This document shows positions 10,117-18,772 of a DNA stretch of 64,000 nt, in pieces. The translations under genes and the position numbers were made by a program. The stretch spans positions 62,001-126,000 of the forward strand of contig CAWGET010000008.1 of NCBI GenBank assembly GCA_963821715.1. The letters are read 5' to 3'. Numbering within the stretch: the first letter of the stretch is position 1; every line of letters begins with the position of its first letter. Source of the DNA: CAWGET01 sp963821715 (GTDB lineage Bacteria > Bacteroidota > Ignavibacteria > Ignavibacteriales > Melioribacteraceae). The notes below the pieces were generated by a model that saw nothing but the letters and a program-made list of their open reading frames with translations, did not search any database and was not told where the DNA came from.

Positions 10117-10759
10117 CTCAGAACAAACAGTAATTATTGAACATCACGAAACAGAGCATGAAACCCACGTTCACCGGGACGATATAGGTTCAAGAATGGG
10201 GATGTGGCTTTTTCTGTTTACTGAAGTTCTTCTCTTCGGCGGAATGTTTCTTGCATATACAATCTACAGATATAAATATCCGGGTGAGTTTACGGTTGCC
10301 GGAATGGAGCTGAGCACAGCTATAGGAACAATGAATACGGTGATTCTTCTTACCAGCAGTCTTACGATGGCTCTCTCTATTGTGGCTGTTCAAAAGAAGA
10401 GCAAAAAATTGGCTGTAATTTTTTTATCGGCTACAATGATAATGGGAGTTGTATTTTTAATAAATAAATATTTTGAATGGAGTACAAAGATCCATCACGG
10501 AATTTATCCCGGTTCGGAAGAATTAATGAATAAGGGAAACGGTGAGATTTTGTTCTTCGGATTGTATTATACAATGACCGGACTGCATGCTCTGCATATT
10601 ATTATTGGATTGATAATTTTAGGATTTGTCCTTGTCTTCCTCATAAAAAATAAAATAAGAAGCGATAAATATGTTCAGCTCGAAAATGCAGGTTTATATT
10701 GGCATCTGGTAGATCTTATATGGATTTTTTTATTCCCGTTATTTTATCTCATTCATTAA
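10109..10759 (+). CDS. ctaE: Cytochrome c oxidase subunit III
   Basis: Seven-helix-type subunit III of the oxidase, ~216 aa. Typical segments are RMGMWLFLFTEVLLFGGMF near the start and FFGLYYTMTGLHALHIIIG and HLVDLIWIFLFPLFYLIH near the end. I chose the ATG at 10109 (MTNSEQ) over an in-frame ATG at 10088, because a GAGGAGAAAG Shine-Dalgarno sequence sits just before it. The gene overlaps the end of subunit I, consistent with coupled translation. Confidence 0.95.
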   Translation: MTNSEQTVIIEHHETEHETHVHRDDIGSRMGMWLFLFTEVLLFGGMFLAYTIYRYKYPGEFTVAGMELSTAIGTMNTVILLTSSLTMALSIVAVQKKSKKLAVIFLSATMIMGVVFLINKYFEWSTKIHHGIYPGSEELMNKGNGEILFFGLYYTMTGLHALHIIIGLIILGFVLVFLIKNKIRSDKYVQLENAGLYWHLVDLIWIFLFPLFYLIH

Positions 10760-10768
10760 GAAGAATTT

Positions 10769-11068
10769 ATGGAAGCGAATAATACAAATCATACAAAAGA
10801 ACATACGGCCGGGTACGGAATTTATATTATCGTCTGGCTTGCTTTAATAGCGCTCACTTCAATTACCGTTTCTATTGCAGGAATTGATTTCGGAAAAATT
10901 GCTCTGCCGATCGCGCTATTTATTGCTGCAGTAAAATCGGCATTGGTTATAAATATTTTTATGCACATAAAATATGAAGAACCGATCTTTAAAGTATTTT
11001 TGTTGTTAAGCGGAATGACGCTCCTCGTGATATTTCTCTTAACGGTTATCGACTATTTAAATATGTGA
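10769..11068 (+). CDS. Cytochrome c oxidase subunit IV (small membrane subunit)
   Basis: 99-aa protein with three predicted helices, matching the prokaryotic cytochrome c oxidase subunit IV family (caa3_CtaG/COX4_pro type). The segment KSALVINIFMHIKYEEPIF in the middle is typical. It assists assembly or stability of the oxidase and binds no cofactor. It sits between subunits III and II, 9 nt after the former. Confidence 0.9.
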   Translation: MEANNTNHTKEHTAGYGIYIIVWLALIALTSITVSIAGIDFGKIALPIALFIAAVKSALVINIFMHIKYEEPIFKVFLLLSGMTLLVIFLLTVIDYLNM

Positions 11069-11077
11069 GGAAGATAA

Positions 11078-11788
11078 ATGTTTTTGTTTCTTACCGGATC
11101 ATCGCCGACGAGTACTACGGATGCTGTTGACAGCGTAATGCTCTATATCGTCGCCATTTCCGTTGTTCTGCTGCTTGGAATAACGGCAACGATGATCTTT
11201 TTTGTTTTCAAATACCATAGAAAGAAAGGGCATAAGCCGGTTGATATTCATGGAAATGTAATTCTCGAAATTATCTGGATCGGAATTCCGACTTTGCTGG
11301 TTTTAACGATGTTTTATTACGGTTATACCGGTTTCAGAGAAATACGCAATATCCCCGATGACTCAATGGTTATTGATGTTCAGGCGCAGATGTGGCAGTG
11401 GAATTTCAACTACGATACTGGGAAGCGAACAGATACTTTATATGTTCCCCTTAATCAACCGATAAAACTGGAAATGCAGTCGCTTGATGTTAACCATTCA
11501 CTTTACATTCCGGCGTTCAGAATTAAGGAAGACGTTCTTCCGAACAGAATTAATTACCTGGCATTTACTCCGGAAGAGCTGGGCGATTACGATATTGCTT
11601 GTGCGGAATACTGCGGATTGAACCACTCCAATATGTATACAAAAGTTGTCGTTATTCCTCGTGATGAATTTGATGTTTGGGTGCATGAAGGAGTTGAGGA
11701 TACCACAAAGGCTGGGATTTCCGATACTACTAAAATTGCCGAAGGAAAAAATGCTCCGGGGGCTGATACTTTAACAACGAAAAACTAA
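11078..11788 (+). CDS. ctaC: Cytochrome c oxidase subunit II (CuA subunit)
   Basis: Electron-entry subunit carrying the binuclear CuA centre. Two N-terminal helices (residues ~20-42 and ~65-85) precede the cupredoxin domain. The conserved aromatic patch WQWNF and the CuA ligands in CAEYCGLNHSNM are intact, with the upstream His in LDVNHSLYIPAF. There is no fused cytochrome c domain, unlike classical caa3 subunit II, so the membrane cytochrome at the operon end may take that part. Subunit II being last (order I-III-IV-II) is an unusual arrangement. Confidence 0.95.
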   Translation: MFLFLTGSSPTSTTDAVDSVMLYIVAISVVLLLGITATMIFFVFKYHRKKGHKPVDIHGNVILEIIWIGIPTLLVLTMFYYGYTGFREIRNIPDDSMVIDVQAQMWQWNFNYDTGKRTDTLYVPLNQPIKLEMQSLDVNHSLYIPAFRIKEDVLPNRINYLAFTPEELGDYDIACAEYCGLNHSNMYTKVVVIPRDEFDVWVHEGVEDTTKAGISDTTKIAEGKNAPGADTLTTKN

Positions 11789-11790
11789 AT

Positions 11791-12726
11791 TTGAAAACGA
11801 TTGCTTCTGACATAGAACCCGCAAAGATCTCTTTCGCAGCTATAAAACATAAGCTGAAAGAGATGCTTAACATTTTTCTCGAACTGGGAAAGGTTCGCAT
11901 TACATTTTTTGTAGCCTTTTCAACTGCAATAGGCTATATACTTTTTGCGCAGAGTATAACGCTCCAAATGATAACCGTATCATTAGGAGTATTTCTTTTG
12001 GCTGCTGCATCCTCTGCTCTAAATCATTTTCAGGAAGGCGATACCGACGCATTAATGAACCGGACAAAAAGCCGTCCCATTCCATCAGGAAGGATTTCCA
12101 AAGAAGGAACATTTTTATTCGCTATGATTTTATTCTTTGCCGGCTCGGCAGTTGTCTATTTTTCTTCGAATTTCACAGCATTGTTTTTGGGATGGATAGC
12201 TTTATTCTGGTATAACATAATTTATACTCCCATGAAAAAGAAAAACGCGATGGCGGTTGTACCCGGCTCAGTTATAGGAGCAATTCCGCCGGTTATAGGA
12301 TGGACCGCTGCTGGCGGAAGTCCATTTGATCCTACAATTCTGGCTTTGGCTCTTTTCTTTTTTATCTGGCAGATCCCTCACTTCTGGCTTCTGCTTTTAA
12401 TTCTCGATAAAGATTATCAGCAGGCTGGTTTTCCTACGTTAACTATGATATTCAGCAAAATACAATTGAGCAGAATAACATTTGTCTGGATTGCTGCGCT
12501 GGCGATTAGTTCGCTTCTAATTCCTTTATTCGATCTTACTTCGAACCTAGCAACGAGCATAATTCTTTTAAGTTTTGGAGCTGCACTTATTTTCATGACG
12601 AAAGATTTACTAGCATTTAAATTTGAAAATAAAGTTTTTAAATACGCATTTTATTACGTTAACTTTTATGTTTTGCTGGTGGTTTTGGTTTTATCCGTGG
12701 ATAAATTAATCTTCACAGCAATTTAA
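11791..12726 (+). CDS. ctaB: Protoheme IX farnesyltransferase (haem O synthase)
   Basis: UbiA-family prenyltransferase that adds farnesyl to protohaem to make haem O, the precursor of haem A. The prenyl-diphosphate motif NHFQEGDTDALMNRTKSRPI (residues ~74-93) and a second aspartate motif near LDKDYQQAGFP are present, with about eight to nine helices. The TTG start 2 nt after ctaC gives a longer N-terminus; an ATG at 11863 is the alternative. The gene supplies the cofactor for the adjoining oxidase. Confidence 0.95.
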   Translation: MKTIASDIEPAKISFAAIKHKLKEMLNIFLELGKVRITFFVAFSTAIGYILFAQSITLQMITVSLGVFLLAAASSALNHFQEGDTDALMNRTKSRPIPSGRISKEGTFLFAMILFFAGSAVVYFSSNFTALFLGWIALFWYNIIYTPMKKKNAMAVVPGSVIGAIPPVIGWTAAGGSPFDPTILALALFFFIWQIPHFWLLLLILDKDYQQAGFPTLTMIFSKIQLSRITFVWIAALAISSLLIPLFDLTSNLATSIILLSFGAALIFMTKDLLAFKFENKVFKYAFYYVNFYVLLVVLVLSVDKLIFTAI

Positions 12727-12736
12727 GGAAAGACTT

Positions 12737-14095
12737 ATGGATTTTTTAGATAAACTTGTTTTGCCTCAGTCCGAAGAACATTTAATATTGTTAAAATACC
12801 TTCTGGTTTTAACATTTATTATTTTTGTGCCTTACTTAAGTCTGCTTATCGGATCAACAATTTATTCACTCTATTTCAATTATAAACAGAAAAAAAATCA
12901 CGATGCGATTCATAAAAGATTATCCACGGTTTTAATTGATGTTGTTACTTACAGAAAAGGATTTCCGTTTGCTCTCGGCTTTATTCCGCTAACAAGTGCC
13001 GCGTTTTTGTACGCTCAGCTTCTTCATACCTCCGGACTTAATGTGGGCGGTTATCTTTTATTAACACTTGTACTTTTTCTCATTAGTGTATTCTTCCTTT
13101 ATGTCTATAAATATTCGGTTCATATCGATGATCTATTCTCAATAATTGATACTGAATCGCTCAATAAGTCGGATATAAACACCAGAGAGAAATATTACGA
13201 ATACAAAACCAGAGCGTTCAAAATTTATAATTTTTCGGGTATAGCCGGATTGACGCTGCTAATAGTCGCGGCTTATATTTTTATTGCTTCGATAGATATG
13301 GCTTTTAATACGAGCAAATGGGGAGATGTTTCAATACTGGAAAGATTCTTTAGCTGGTCGACAATATTTTATTTTGGTTATTTTATTCTCAGTTCGCTTG
13401 CAATAACCTCTGCCGGATTGTTGTTTTACTATTTCCGTCCGGTTCCCGAAGAAATTAACGAGTCGGAAGAATATTTGGAATTCGTGAAAAAATTCGGTAT
13501 CTCAACAGGATTAATGTTTACAATTTCACTTCCTGTTTTTGTTATTTTTAATATAATTACTTTGCCGGATGCGTCATTATCCGGTTTGGTTTTTGCCTCA
13601 GCAATTATTGCACTCTTCCTTTTATTAATTCTCGCTAATCTATTTTATTTAATGATAAAAGATAACCGTGTAAAATTTGTAAATACTATTATTGTTTTAT
13701 TCGTTTTTGTTTTTCTTTTCATCATCATAAGGGATCAGTCGGCTTTCAGTTCGGCTTCAGGAGAACAGATGGCTAATATGGCTGCGGAGTTTGAAAACTA
13801 TGAAGTTGCACTTAAAGAGAAGATGGGAGTAAGCGCATCCTCCATTAGCGGATCAGATATATTCGGAGGCCGCTGTATTGCATGTCACGCATTCGATCAT
13901 AAGGTTGTAGGCCCGGCTTATAACGATGTGCTTCCAAAATATGAAGACAATTTAGAAGGCTTGGCTGCATTCATTTTGAACCCGAAAAAAGTAAATCCTG
14001 ACTTTCCGCCAATGCCCGCGCAAGGATTAAAACCTGCCGAAGCTAAGGCGGTTGCGGAATATATAATGAATGTTTATAAGGGCGAAGAGAAGTAA
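12737..14095 (+). CDS. Polytopic membrane protein with C-terminal cytochrome c domain
   Basis: 452 aa. The first ~340 residues contain about eight hydrophobic helices and match no enzyme I recognise. The last ~80 residues are a class I cytochrome c with CIACH at residues 380-384, KVVGPAY, and a Met ligand within FPPMPAQGL. It is the last gene of the respiratory operon, 10 nt after ctaB. It may tether a cytochrome that delivers electrons to CuA, since subunit II has no haem of its own. This role is inferred from position. Confidence 0.85.
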   Translation: MDFLDKLVLPQSEEHLILLKYLLVLTFIIFVPYLSLLIGSTIYSLYFNYKQKKNHDAIHKRLSTVLIDVVTYRKGFPFALGFIPLTSAAFLYAQLLHTSGLNVGGYLLLTLVLFLISVFFLYVYKYSVHIDDLFSIIDTESLNKSDINTREKYYEYKTRAFKIYNFSGIAGLTLLIVAAYIFIASIDMAFNTSKWGDVSILERFFSWSTIFYFGYFILSSLAITSAGLLFYYFRPVPEEINESEEYLEFVKKFGISTGLMFTISLPVFVIFNIITLPDASLSGLVFASAIIALFLLLILANLFYLMIKDNRVKFVNTIIVLFVFVFLFIIIRDQSAFSSASGEQMANMAAEFENYEVALKEKMGVSASSISGSDIFGGRCIACHAFDHKVVGPAYNDVLPKYEDNLEGLAAFILNPKKVNPDFPPMPAQGLKPAEAKAVAEYIMNVYKGEEK

Positions 14096-14179
14096 TTCAA
14101 ATCTTGTGATGGAGAATATCATCGTCCTCATTCAATTTAATTTGAGCTGACATAGTGGCACCTAACTTTTAGTTCTATG

Positions 14180-14207
14180 CTCACAAAAGTCTATTATTTT
14201 TTGTGAG
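14180..14207 (+). terminator. Hairpin after the respiratory operon
   Basis: A perfect 9-bp inverted repeat CTCACAAAA...TTTTGTGAG with a 10-nt loop lies about 85 nt after the last respiratory gene. There is no clean T-run after it, so it could be an RNA-end stabilising hairpin rather than a strict terminator. Confidence 0.4.
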
Positions 14208-14340
14208 AAAAAGAACGATCTGTCTCAGTTAAAAATAATCTAAGCAAAAATGTAACATTTATTCCGGGAATTTGATGCCGATGATAATTATTTCCAGCTA
14301 ATTCTTGACTTTAAGGCTTCTAATCAGCATATTTCAAAAT

Positions 14341-15177
14341 ATGAGTGAAAACAATATCTTTTACACCTCCGAAAACGAAAAAATTCGACTTTCAACATTT
14401 GGTCACGACAATATCAGTGAAAAGAATTCTCTAATTTTTGTACATGGTTTTAAAGGATTCAAAGATTGGGGTTTCGGTCCTTATGTCGGACGATATTTTG
14501 CCCAACGCGGATATTTCGTTATAATGTTTAACTTTTCACATAATGGCGTGGGCGAAAGTCTTACCGAGTTTGATGAATTGGATAGGTTTGCCGCTAATAC
14601 TTTTTCGCGTGAAATAAAAGAATTATCGGAATTGATTGACGCTCTAAAGAATGGATACTTCGGCGAAGTGGGGCAGAATAAAATTGGGCTGATAGGTCAT
14701 AGTAGAGGTGGAGCGATCTCTCTATTAACGGCTTATAAAAATCCGGAAGTTGATGCTGTTGCAGCATGGTCCTCTGTCGCAAAACTAGATCGTTATTCTG
14801 ATCGGCAAAAAGAAGAGTGGAAAAAGAACGGCTATTTCGGCGTAATGAATATGAGAACCAAGCAGGAAATGCGACTTAACGTTACTTTGCTGGAAGATAT
14901 CGAGAATAATAAAGATGATTTACTTAATCTTACGCAAGCCGTTTCAGGATTAGATAAACCTCTCTTGATTGCACACGGAGAACAAGATTTGGCGGTTCCG
15001 ATGAAAGAAGCCGAACAGCTATATGAATGGTCGGACAAAGAGAAAACTGAACTTTTTAAATTAAAGAAAACCGGACATACTTTCGACATAAAACATCCCT
15101 TTGAAGGAACTACGGATAAATTTGAAAAACTTTTGGAAAAAACAGACGAATTTTTCCGCGTAAATTTTAGCTCATAA
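14341..15177 (+). CDS. Alpha/beta hydrolase (dienelactone/prolyl-oligopeptidase-like)
   Basis: Soluble alpha/beta hydrolase, ~278 aa. The oxyanion region is in FVHGFKGFKDWG, the nucleophile elbow is GHSRGG, an Asp lies in HGEQDLAVP and the catalytic His in GHTFDIKHPF. No signal peptide is seen, so it is cytoplasmic; the substrate is unknown. An in-frame TTG at 14305 would extend it by 12 residues. I prefer ATG 14341 (MSENNIFYTS) because the extension looks non-coding. It stands between the respiratory operon and an Fe-S oxidoreductase. Confidence 0.85.
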   Translation: MSENNIFYTSENEKIRLSTFGHDNISEKNSLIFVHGFKGFKDWGFGPYVGRYFAQRGYFVIMFNFSHNGVGESLTEFDELDRFAANTFSREIKELSELIDALKNGYFGEVGQNKIGLIGHSRGGAISLLTAYKNPEVDAVAAWSSVAKLDRYSDRQKEEWKKNGYFGVMNMRTKQEMRLNVTLLEDIENNKDDLLNLTQAVSGLDKPLLIAHGEQDLAVPMKEAEQLYEWSDKEKTELFKLKKTGHTFDIKHPFEGTTDKFEKLLEKTDEFFRVNFSS

Positions 15178-15192
15178 AATTAAAGACCACAG

Positions 15193-17190
15193 ATGGAATT
15201 AAAAAATATTATTTTTATTCTTCTATTTTTATCTGCTATCGGATTTTTCATTTATAATCTTAATCGATTGATAAAAAAAATATCTGTTGGTCAGAATGAA
15301 AATCGTTCCGACAAAATAGGGGAACGGATAAAAAATGTAATTACAATCGCTTTTGGTCAGTCCAAACTTTTGCGCGATCCTGTTGCAGGAACAATCCACT
15401 TTTTAATTTTTTGGGGATTTGTACTTTTCCTTTTTGCAGTTATTGAAATTATTATTCAGGGATTTTATACGCCATTCTCATTAAAATTTCTCGGGCCATT
15501 TTATTCCTTGATAACAATCACGCAGGATGTTTTCGGTATACTTGTAATTATTGCGGTATTCTCCGCTCTTTATAGAAGATACATCACAAAAGTTGAAAGA
15601 CTCGATGTAGGAAAAGCGGGACTTTTGGATGCGACATTTATCTTAGTTCTTATACTTTTTGTTGTTATCTCTATGTTCGGGCAAAATGCTGCCGCTATTG
15701 CCGAAATGAATTTTGAGCTTGCGAGTTATGAGATAAGACCTGTTTCTCTTCCGCTGGCAAAATTATTATTCGCCGGTTCGACTGCAACTGCGGAATTCTG
15801 GTTTGAAGCCTTTTGGTGGATGCATATAATTTTCGTGCTCGGGTTTATGAATTATCTTCCTTATTCGAAACATTTACACGTCATTACATCAATACCGAAT
15901 GTATTCTTCGCCAATACGAAGGATAAGAGAAATAATCTCTCTAAATTAGATCTTGAAGATGAAGATGCAGAATTTTTCGGCGCGGCCGATATCGATCATC
16001 TGACATGGAAACAATTACTTGATGGATTTGCATGCACCGAATGCGGAAGATGCACTGCTGCTTGTCCGGCCTCTAACACCGGAAAAGTTCTTTCCCCCAG
16101 AAAAATTATTGTAGATATTCGTCATAGAACCGAAGAAAAGGCTCCGCTTATTTTAGAAGGCGCGCAAGAAAACGAATTAATGGAAAAAACGCTGGTACAT
16201 AATTTTATTTCGGACGAAGAATTATGGCAGTGCACAACTTGCATGGCTTGCGTTCAGGAATGCCCTGTGATGATAGAGCACGTTAATTCGATTGTTGATA
16301 TGAGACGCAATTTGGTTTTGATGGAATCGCAGTTTCCATCGGAATTAAATCCTGTCTTCAAAAATTTAGAAACGAATTTTACTCCCTGGGCTTTTAACGC
16401 GCAGGATAGAGCTAATTGGGCCGAAGGAATGAATATTAAAACTATGGCGGAAGATCCGGACGGAGAAATATTATTCTGGGTTGGATGCGCCGGTTCATTC
16501 GATCAGCGATATCAGAAAGTTACGCAGTCCTTTGCAAAAATAATGCAGAAAGCCGGCGTTGATTTTAGGATTTTAGGCACAGAAGAAAAGTGCAACGGCG
16601 ATACGGCAAGACGTCTTGGTAATGAATATCTTGCTCAAATGCTGATGCAGGAAAATGTGGAAAAATTAAACGGCTACGGAGTAAAGAAAATTGTAACAGG
16701 ATGCCCGCATTGTTATAATTCGATCAAAAATGAGTTCAAACAGTTTGGCGGCAACTTCGAAGTGATACACCATACAGAAATGATAAATCAATTGTTGAAT
16801 GAAAATAAAATAACGCTGAAAGAGAACGGGAAAAAAGAGAGTGTAACTTATCACGATTCCTGTTATCTTGGAAGATATAATGATATTTATGATCAACCTA
16901 GAGAACCGCTGAAGAAAATAACCGGCATTGATCTTGTTGAAATGGAGCGAAATAAAGACCGCGGCTTCTGCTGCGGAGCCGGAGGCGGAAGAATGTTCAT
17001 GGAAGAAACGGAAGGGCAGCGAATTAATGAAAATCGCACTGAGGAGGCGTTGTCGCTAAATCCCGACACGATCGCTTCGGCCTGTCCATTTTGTATGACC
17101 ATGATGAGTGACGGAGTGAAAACGCTCGATAAATCGGAAAAAACAAACGTGAAAGATATAGCAGAAATTGTTCTGGAGAATATTCAATAA
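15193..17190 (+). CDS. Membrane Fe-S oxidoreductase, ETF:menaquinone oxidoreductase (EMO)-like
   Basis: 665 aa. Residues 1-230 hold about five helices like the haem b subunit NarI. A dicluster ferredoxin region follows with CTECGRCTAACP (from residue 281) and CTTCMACVQECP (from 347). The C-terminal half has two CCG domains (CPHCYNS...HDSCYLGRYND and FCCGAGGGRMF), as in heterodisulfide reductase HdrB/D. This architecture matches the membrane oxidoreductases proposed to pass electrons from electron-transfer flavoprotein to menaquinone during fatty-acid or amino-acid oxidation. No ETF genes are in the window, so the donor is inferred. The start lies 15 nt after the hydrolase. Confidence 0.85.
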   Translation: MELKNIIFILLFLSAIGFFIYNLNRLIKKISVGQNENRSDKIGERIKNVITIAFGQSKLLRDPVAGTIHFLIFWGFVLFLFAVIEIIIQGFYTPFSLKFLGPFYSLITITQDVFGILVIIAVFSALYRRYITKVERLDVGKAGLLDATFILVLILFVVISMFGQNAAAIAEMNFELASYEIRPVSLPLAKLLFAGSTATAEFWFEAFWWMHIIFVLGFMNYLPYSKHLHVITSIPNVFFANTKDKRNNLSKLDLEDEDAEFFGAADIDHLTWKQLLDGFACTECGRCTAACPASNTGKVLSPRKIIVDIRHRTEEKAPLILEGAQENELMEKTLVHNFISDEELWQCTTCMACVQECPVMIEHVNSIVDMRRNLVLMESQFPSELNPVFKNLETNFTPWAFNAQDRANWAEGMNIKTMAEDPDGEILFWVGCAGSFDQRYQKVTQSFAKIMQKAGVDFRILGTEEKCNGDTARRLGNEYLAQMLMQENVEKLNGYGVKKIVTGCPHCYNSIKNEFKQFGGNFEVIHHTEMINQLLNENKITLKENGKKESVTYHDSCYLGRYNDIYDQPREPLKKITGIDLVEMERNKDRGFCCGAGGGRMFMEETEGQRINENRTEEALSLNPDTIASACPFCMTMMSDGVKTLDKSEKTNVKDIAEIVLENIQ

Positions 17191-17222
17191 TTAATTTTTA
17201 ATCAATCAAATAAGGAGGAAAC

Positions 17223-17411
17223 ATGAGTGACAAATATCAAAAACTTGTAGATTTTGTAAACAGCCTTGAACCTGATTTCAATAAATTTTATGAAAAAGGT
17301 CAAGCGGCAGCCGGAACAAGAGTTAGGAAAGGAATGAGCGAATTGAAAAATATGGCTCAGGAAATCCGCACCGATGTTCAGGAAATAAAAAATAAAAGAA
17401 AAGAAGACTAA
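17223..17411 (+). CDS. Histone H1-like (Hc1-type) small basic DNA-binding protein
   Basis: 62 aa, lysine/arginine rich and fully helical in style. The core EKGQAAAGTRVRKGMSELK (residues ~21-39) matches the Hc1/histone H1-like family common in Bacteroidota. Members bind DNA and may compact the nucleoid. A very strong ribosome site (AAGGAGG) precedes the ATG, implying high expression. A long-range inverted repeat follows the stop. Confidence 0.85.
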   Translation: MSDKYQKLVDFVNSLEPDFNKFYEKGQAAAGTRVRKGMSELKNMAQEIRTDVQEIKNKRKED

Positions 17412-17423
17412 TCTTCTTATTTA

Positions 17424-17505
17424 GGGCTGTTTCTTTTTCAAAAATATTCATGTAATTTTCTCTAAAACTGAATTAAATTTTCGAATGTAAAGTAAGAAAC
17501 AGCCC
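17424..17505 (+). terminator. 12-bp inverted repeat with long loop after the histone-like gene
   Basis: GGGCTGTTTCTT (17424-17435) is exactly complementary to AAGAAACAGCCC (17494-17505), enclosing a 58-nt AT-rich loop. The right arm is followed by CTTTT. It may end the histone-like transcript. The large loop is unusual for an intrinsic terminator. Confidence 0.45.
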
Positions 17506-17521
17506 CTTTTAATATCTGAAT

Positions 17522-18715
17522 ATGAATAAATTAATAAAAATATTTTTCATCGCGGCAGTATGCTTTTCTGCTTCTTCTTTTAGTTTTAGAGATTTCGATA
17601 AAACTGAGTCTGAGAAGAATGGAATTGTTTCTGTAAAGTTTTCTGTTGTCGGCGATTTGATGTGCCATTCGACACAGTACAATTACGCCAGGACTGGAGA
17701 GGACGAATACGATTTTAAACCTGTTTATGATGAAATAAAGCCGATTTTGGAAAGCGCTGATTTCGCAATGGGAAATTTGGAAACTGTAACTGCTGGGGAA
17801 AAATATCCAATTATGGGTTATCCTTTCTTTAATTCTCCCGATGAATTCATCGAAGCTCTTTCATACGCCGGTTTCGATCTTCTTTTTACTGCTAATAATC
17901 ATTCTTACGATATGAAGAAGACCGGCATTGAACGTACTATCGAAATTTTAAAACAAAACAATCTGGAATACAGCGGAACCGCTTTATCTTCCGAAGAAAA
18001 AAACAATTCGAAAATATATCGGATTAATGGAATCTCGTTTGCAGTTTTGGCTTATACCTACGGTTCAAATAGAAAAGGAATTGAGCCGGATGAAGATTAT
18101 TTGTTGAATTTTATCGAAACAAAAAAAATTGAAGAAGATTTAAAGAAAGTTAAATCCCGTAATCCCGATTTTGTAATAACTTATTTTCACTTCGGAACAG
18201 AATACAAAAAAGAACCAAATAAATTTCAGAAAGATGTTGTACGGTCCGCAATCAATGCGGGCGCGGATGTAATTCTGGGTAGTCATCCACACGCAATTCA
18301 ACAGGTAGAAGTGATTGAATCGGGAAAGGGAAAGATAAAAGAAAAATTAGTCGCATACTCTCTCGGAAATTTTGTATCAAATCAAAGGTGGCGATATTCC
18401 GATGCCGGTGTAATTTTAAATTTTACAATCTCGAAAGACGTCGAAAAAGATTCTGTTTATCTCACAGAAACTGAATTTATTCCGACTTGGGTTTTTAAAG
18501 GAAGTACGGGAATAAAGAATGAATATAAAATACTTCCTTCTGAACTCTCGAACAACCTGATCAAACCATCATATTTAACTGACGAGGATGTTGATTTGAT
18601 GCGGGAAAGTTACTACGATACAATCCAGCTCATCACAAAAAAATCAGAAAAACCTACGCTTAAATCCAATTTTGAATTAGAAATTCGTTCGGTAGAATTA
18701 GCTAAGATAGAATAA
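17522..18715 (+). CDS. CapA/PgsA-family metallophosphatase-like protein
   Basis: 397 aa with an N-terminal signal peptide (IKIFFIAAVCFSASSFSF). The CapA fold motifs are visible: GDLMCHSTQ, MGNLETV, TANNHSYDM and GSHPHAIQQVE. CapA proteins belong to the calcineurin-like phosphoesterase group and take part in poly-gamma-glutamate capsule synthesis, but no capsule synthetase genes (capB, capC) are nearby. A general cell-envelope phosphoesterase is therefore as likely. It is exported to the periplasm. Confidence 0.85.
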   Translation: MNKLIKIFFIAAVCFSASSFSFRDFDKTESEKNGIVSVKFSVVGDLMCHSTQYNYARTGEDEYDFKPVYDEIKPILESADFAMGNLETVTAGEKYPIMGYPFFNSPDEFIEALSYAGFDLLFTANNHSYDMKKTGIERTIEILKQNNLEYSGTALSSEEKNNSKIYRINGISFAVLAYTYGSNRKGIEPDEDYLLNFIETKKIEEDLKKVKSRNPDFVITYFHFGTEYKKEPNKFQKDVVRSAINAGADVILGSHPHAIQQVEVIESGKGKIKEKLVAYSLGNFVSNQRWRYSDAGVILNFTISKDVEKDSVYLTETEFIPTWVFKGSTGIKNEYKILPSELSNNLIKPSYLTDEDVDLMRESYYDTIQLITKKSEKPTLKSNFELEIRSVELAKIE

Positions 18716-18727
18716 CTTTTTACTCTT

Positions 18728-18735
18728 TATTTTTG
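18728..18735 (+). promoter_or_regulatory. Bacteroidota-type -7 element before MFS transporter
   Basis: TATTTTTG matches the TAnnTTTG -7 consensus of Bacteroidota housekeeping promoters and lies 38 nt before the MFS start. I see no good TTTG at -33, so support is weak. Confidence 0.3.
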
Positions 18736-18772
18736 TAAATTTGAGATTCTTTAAGTTCGGTATGAATCATCA

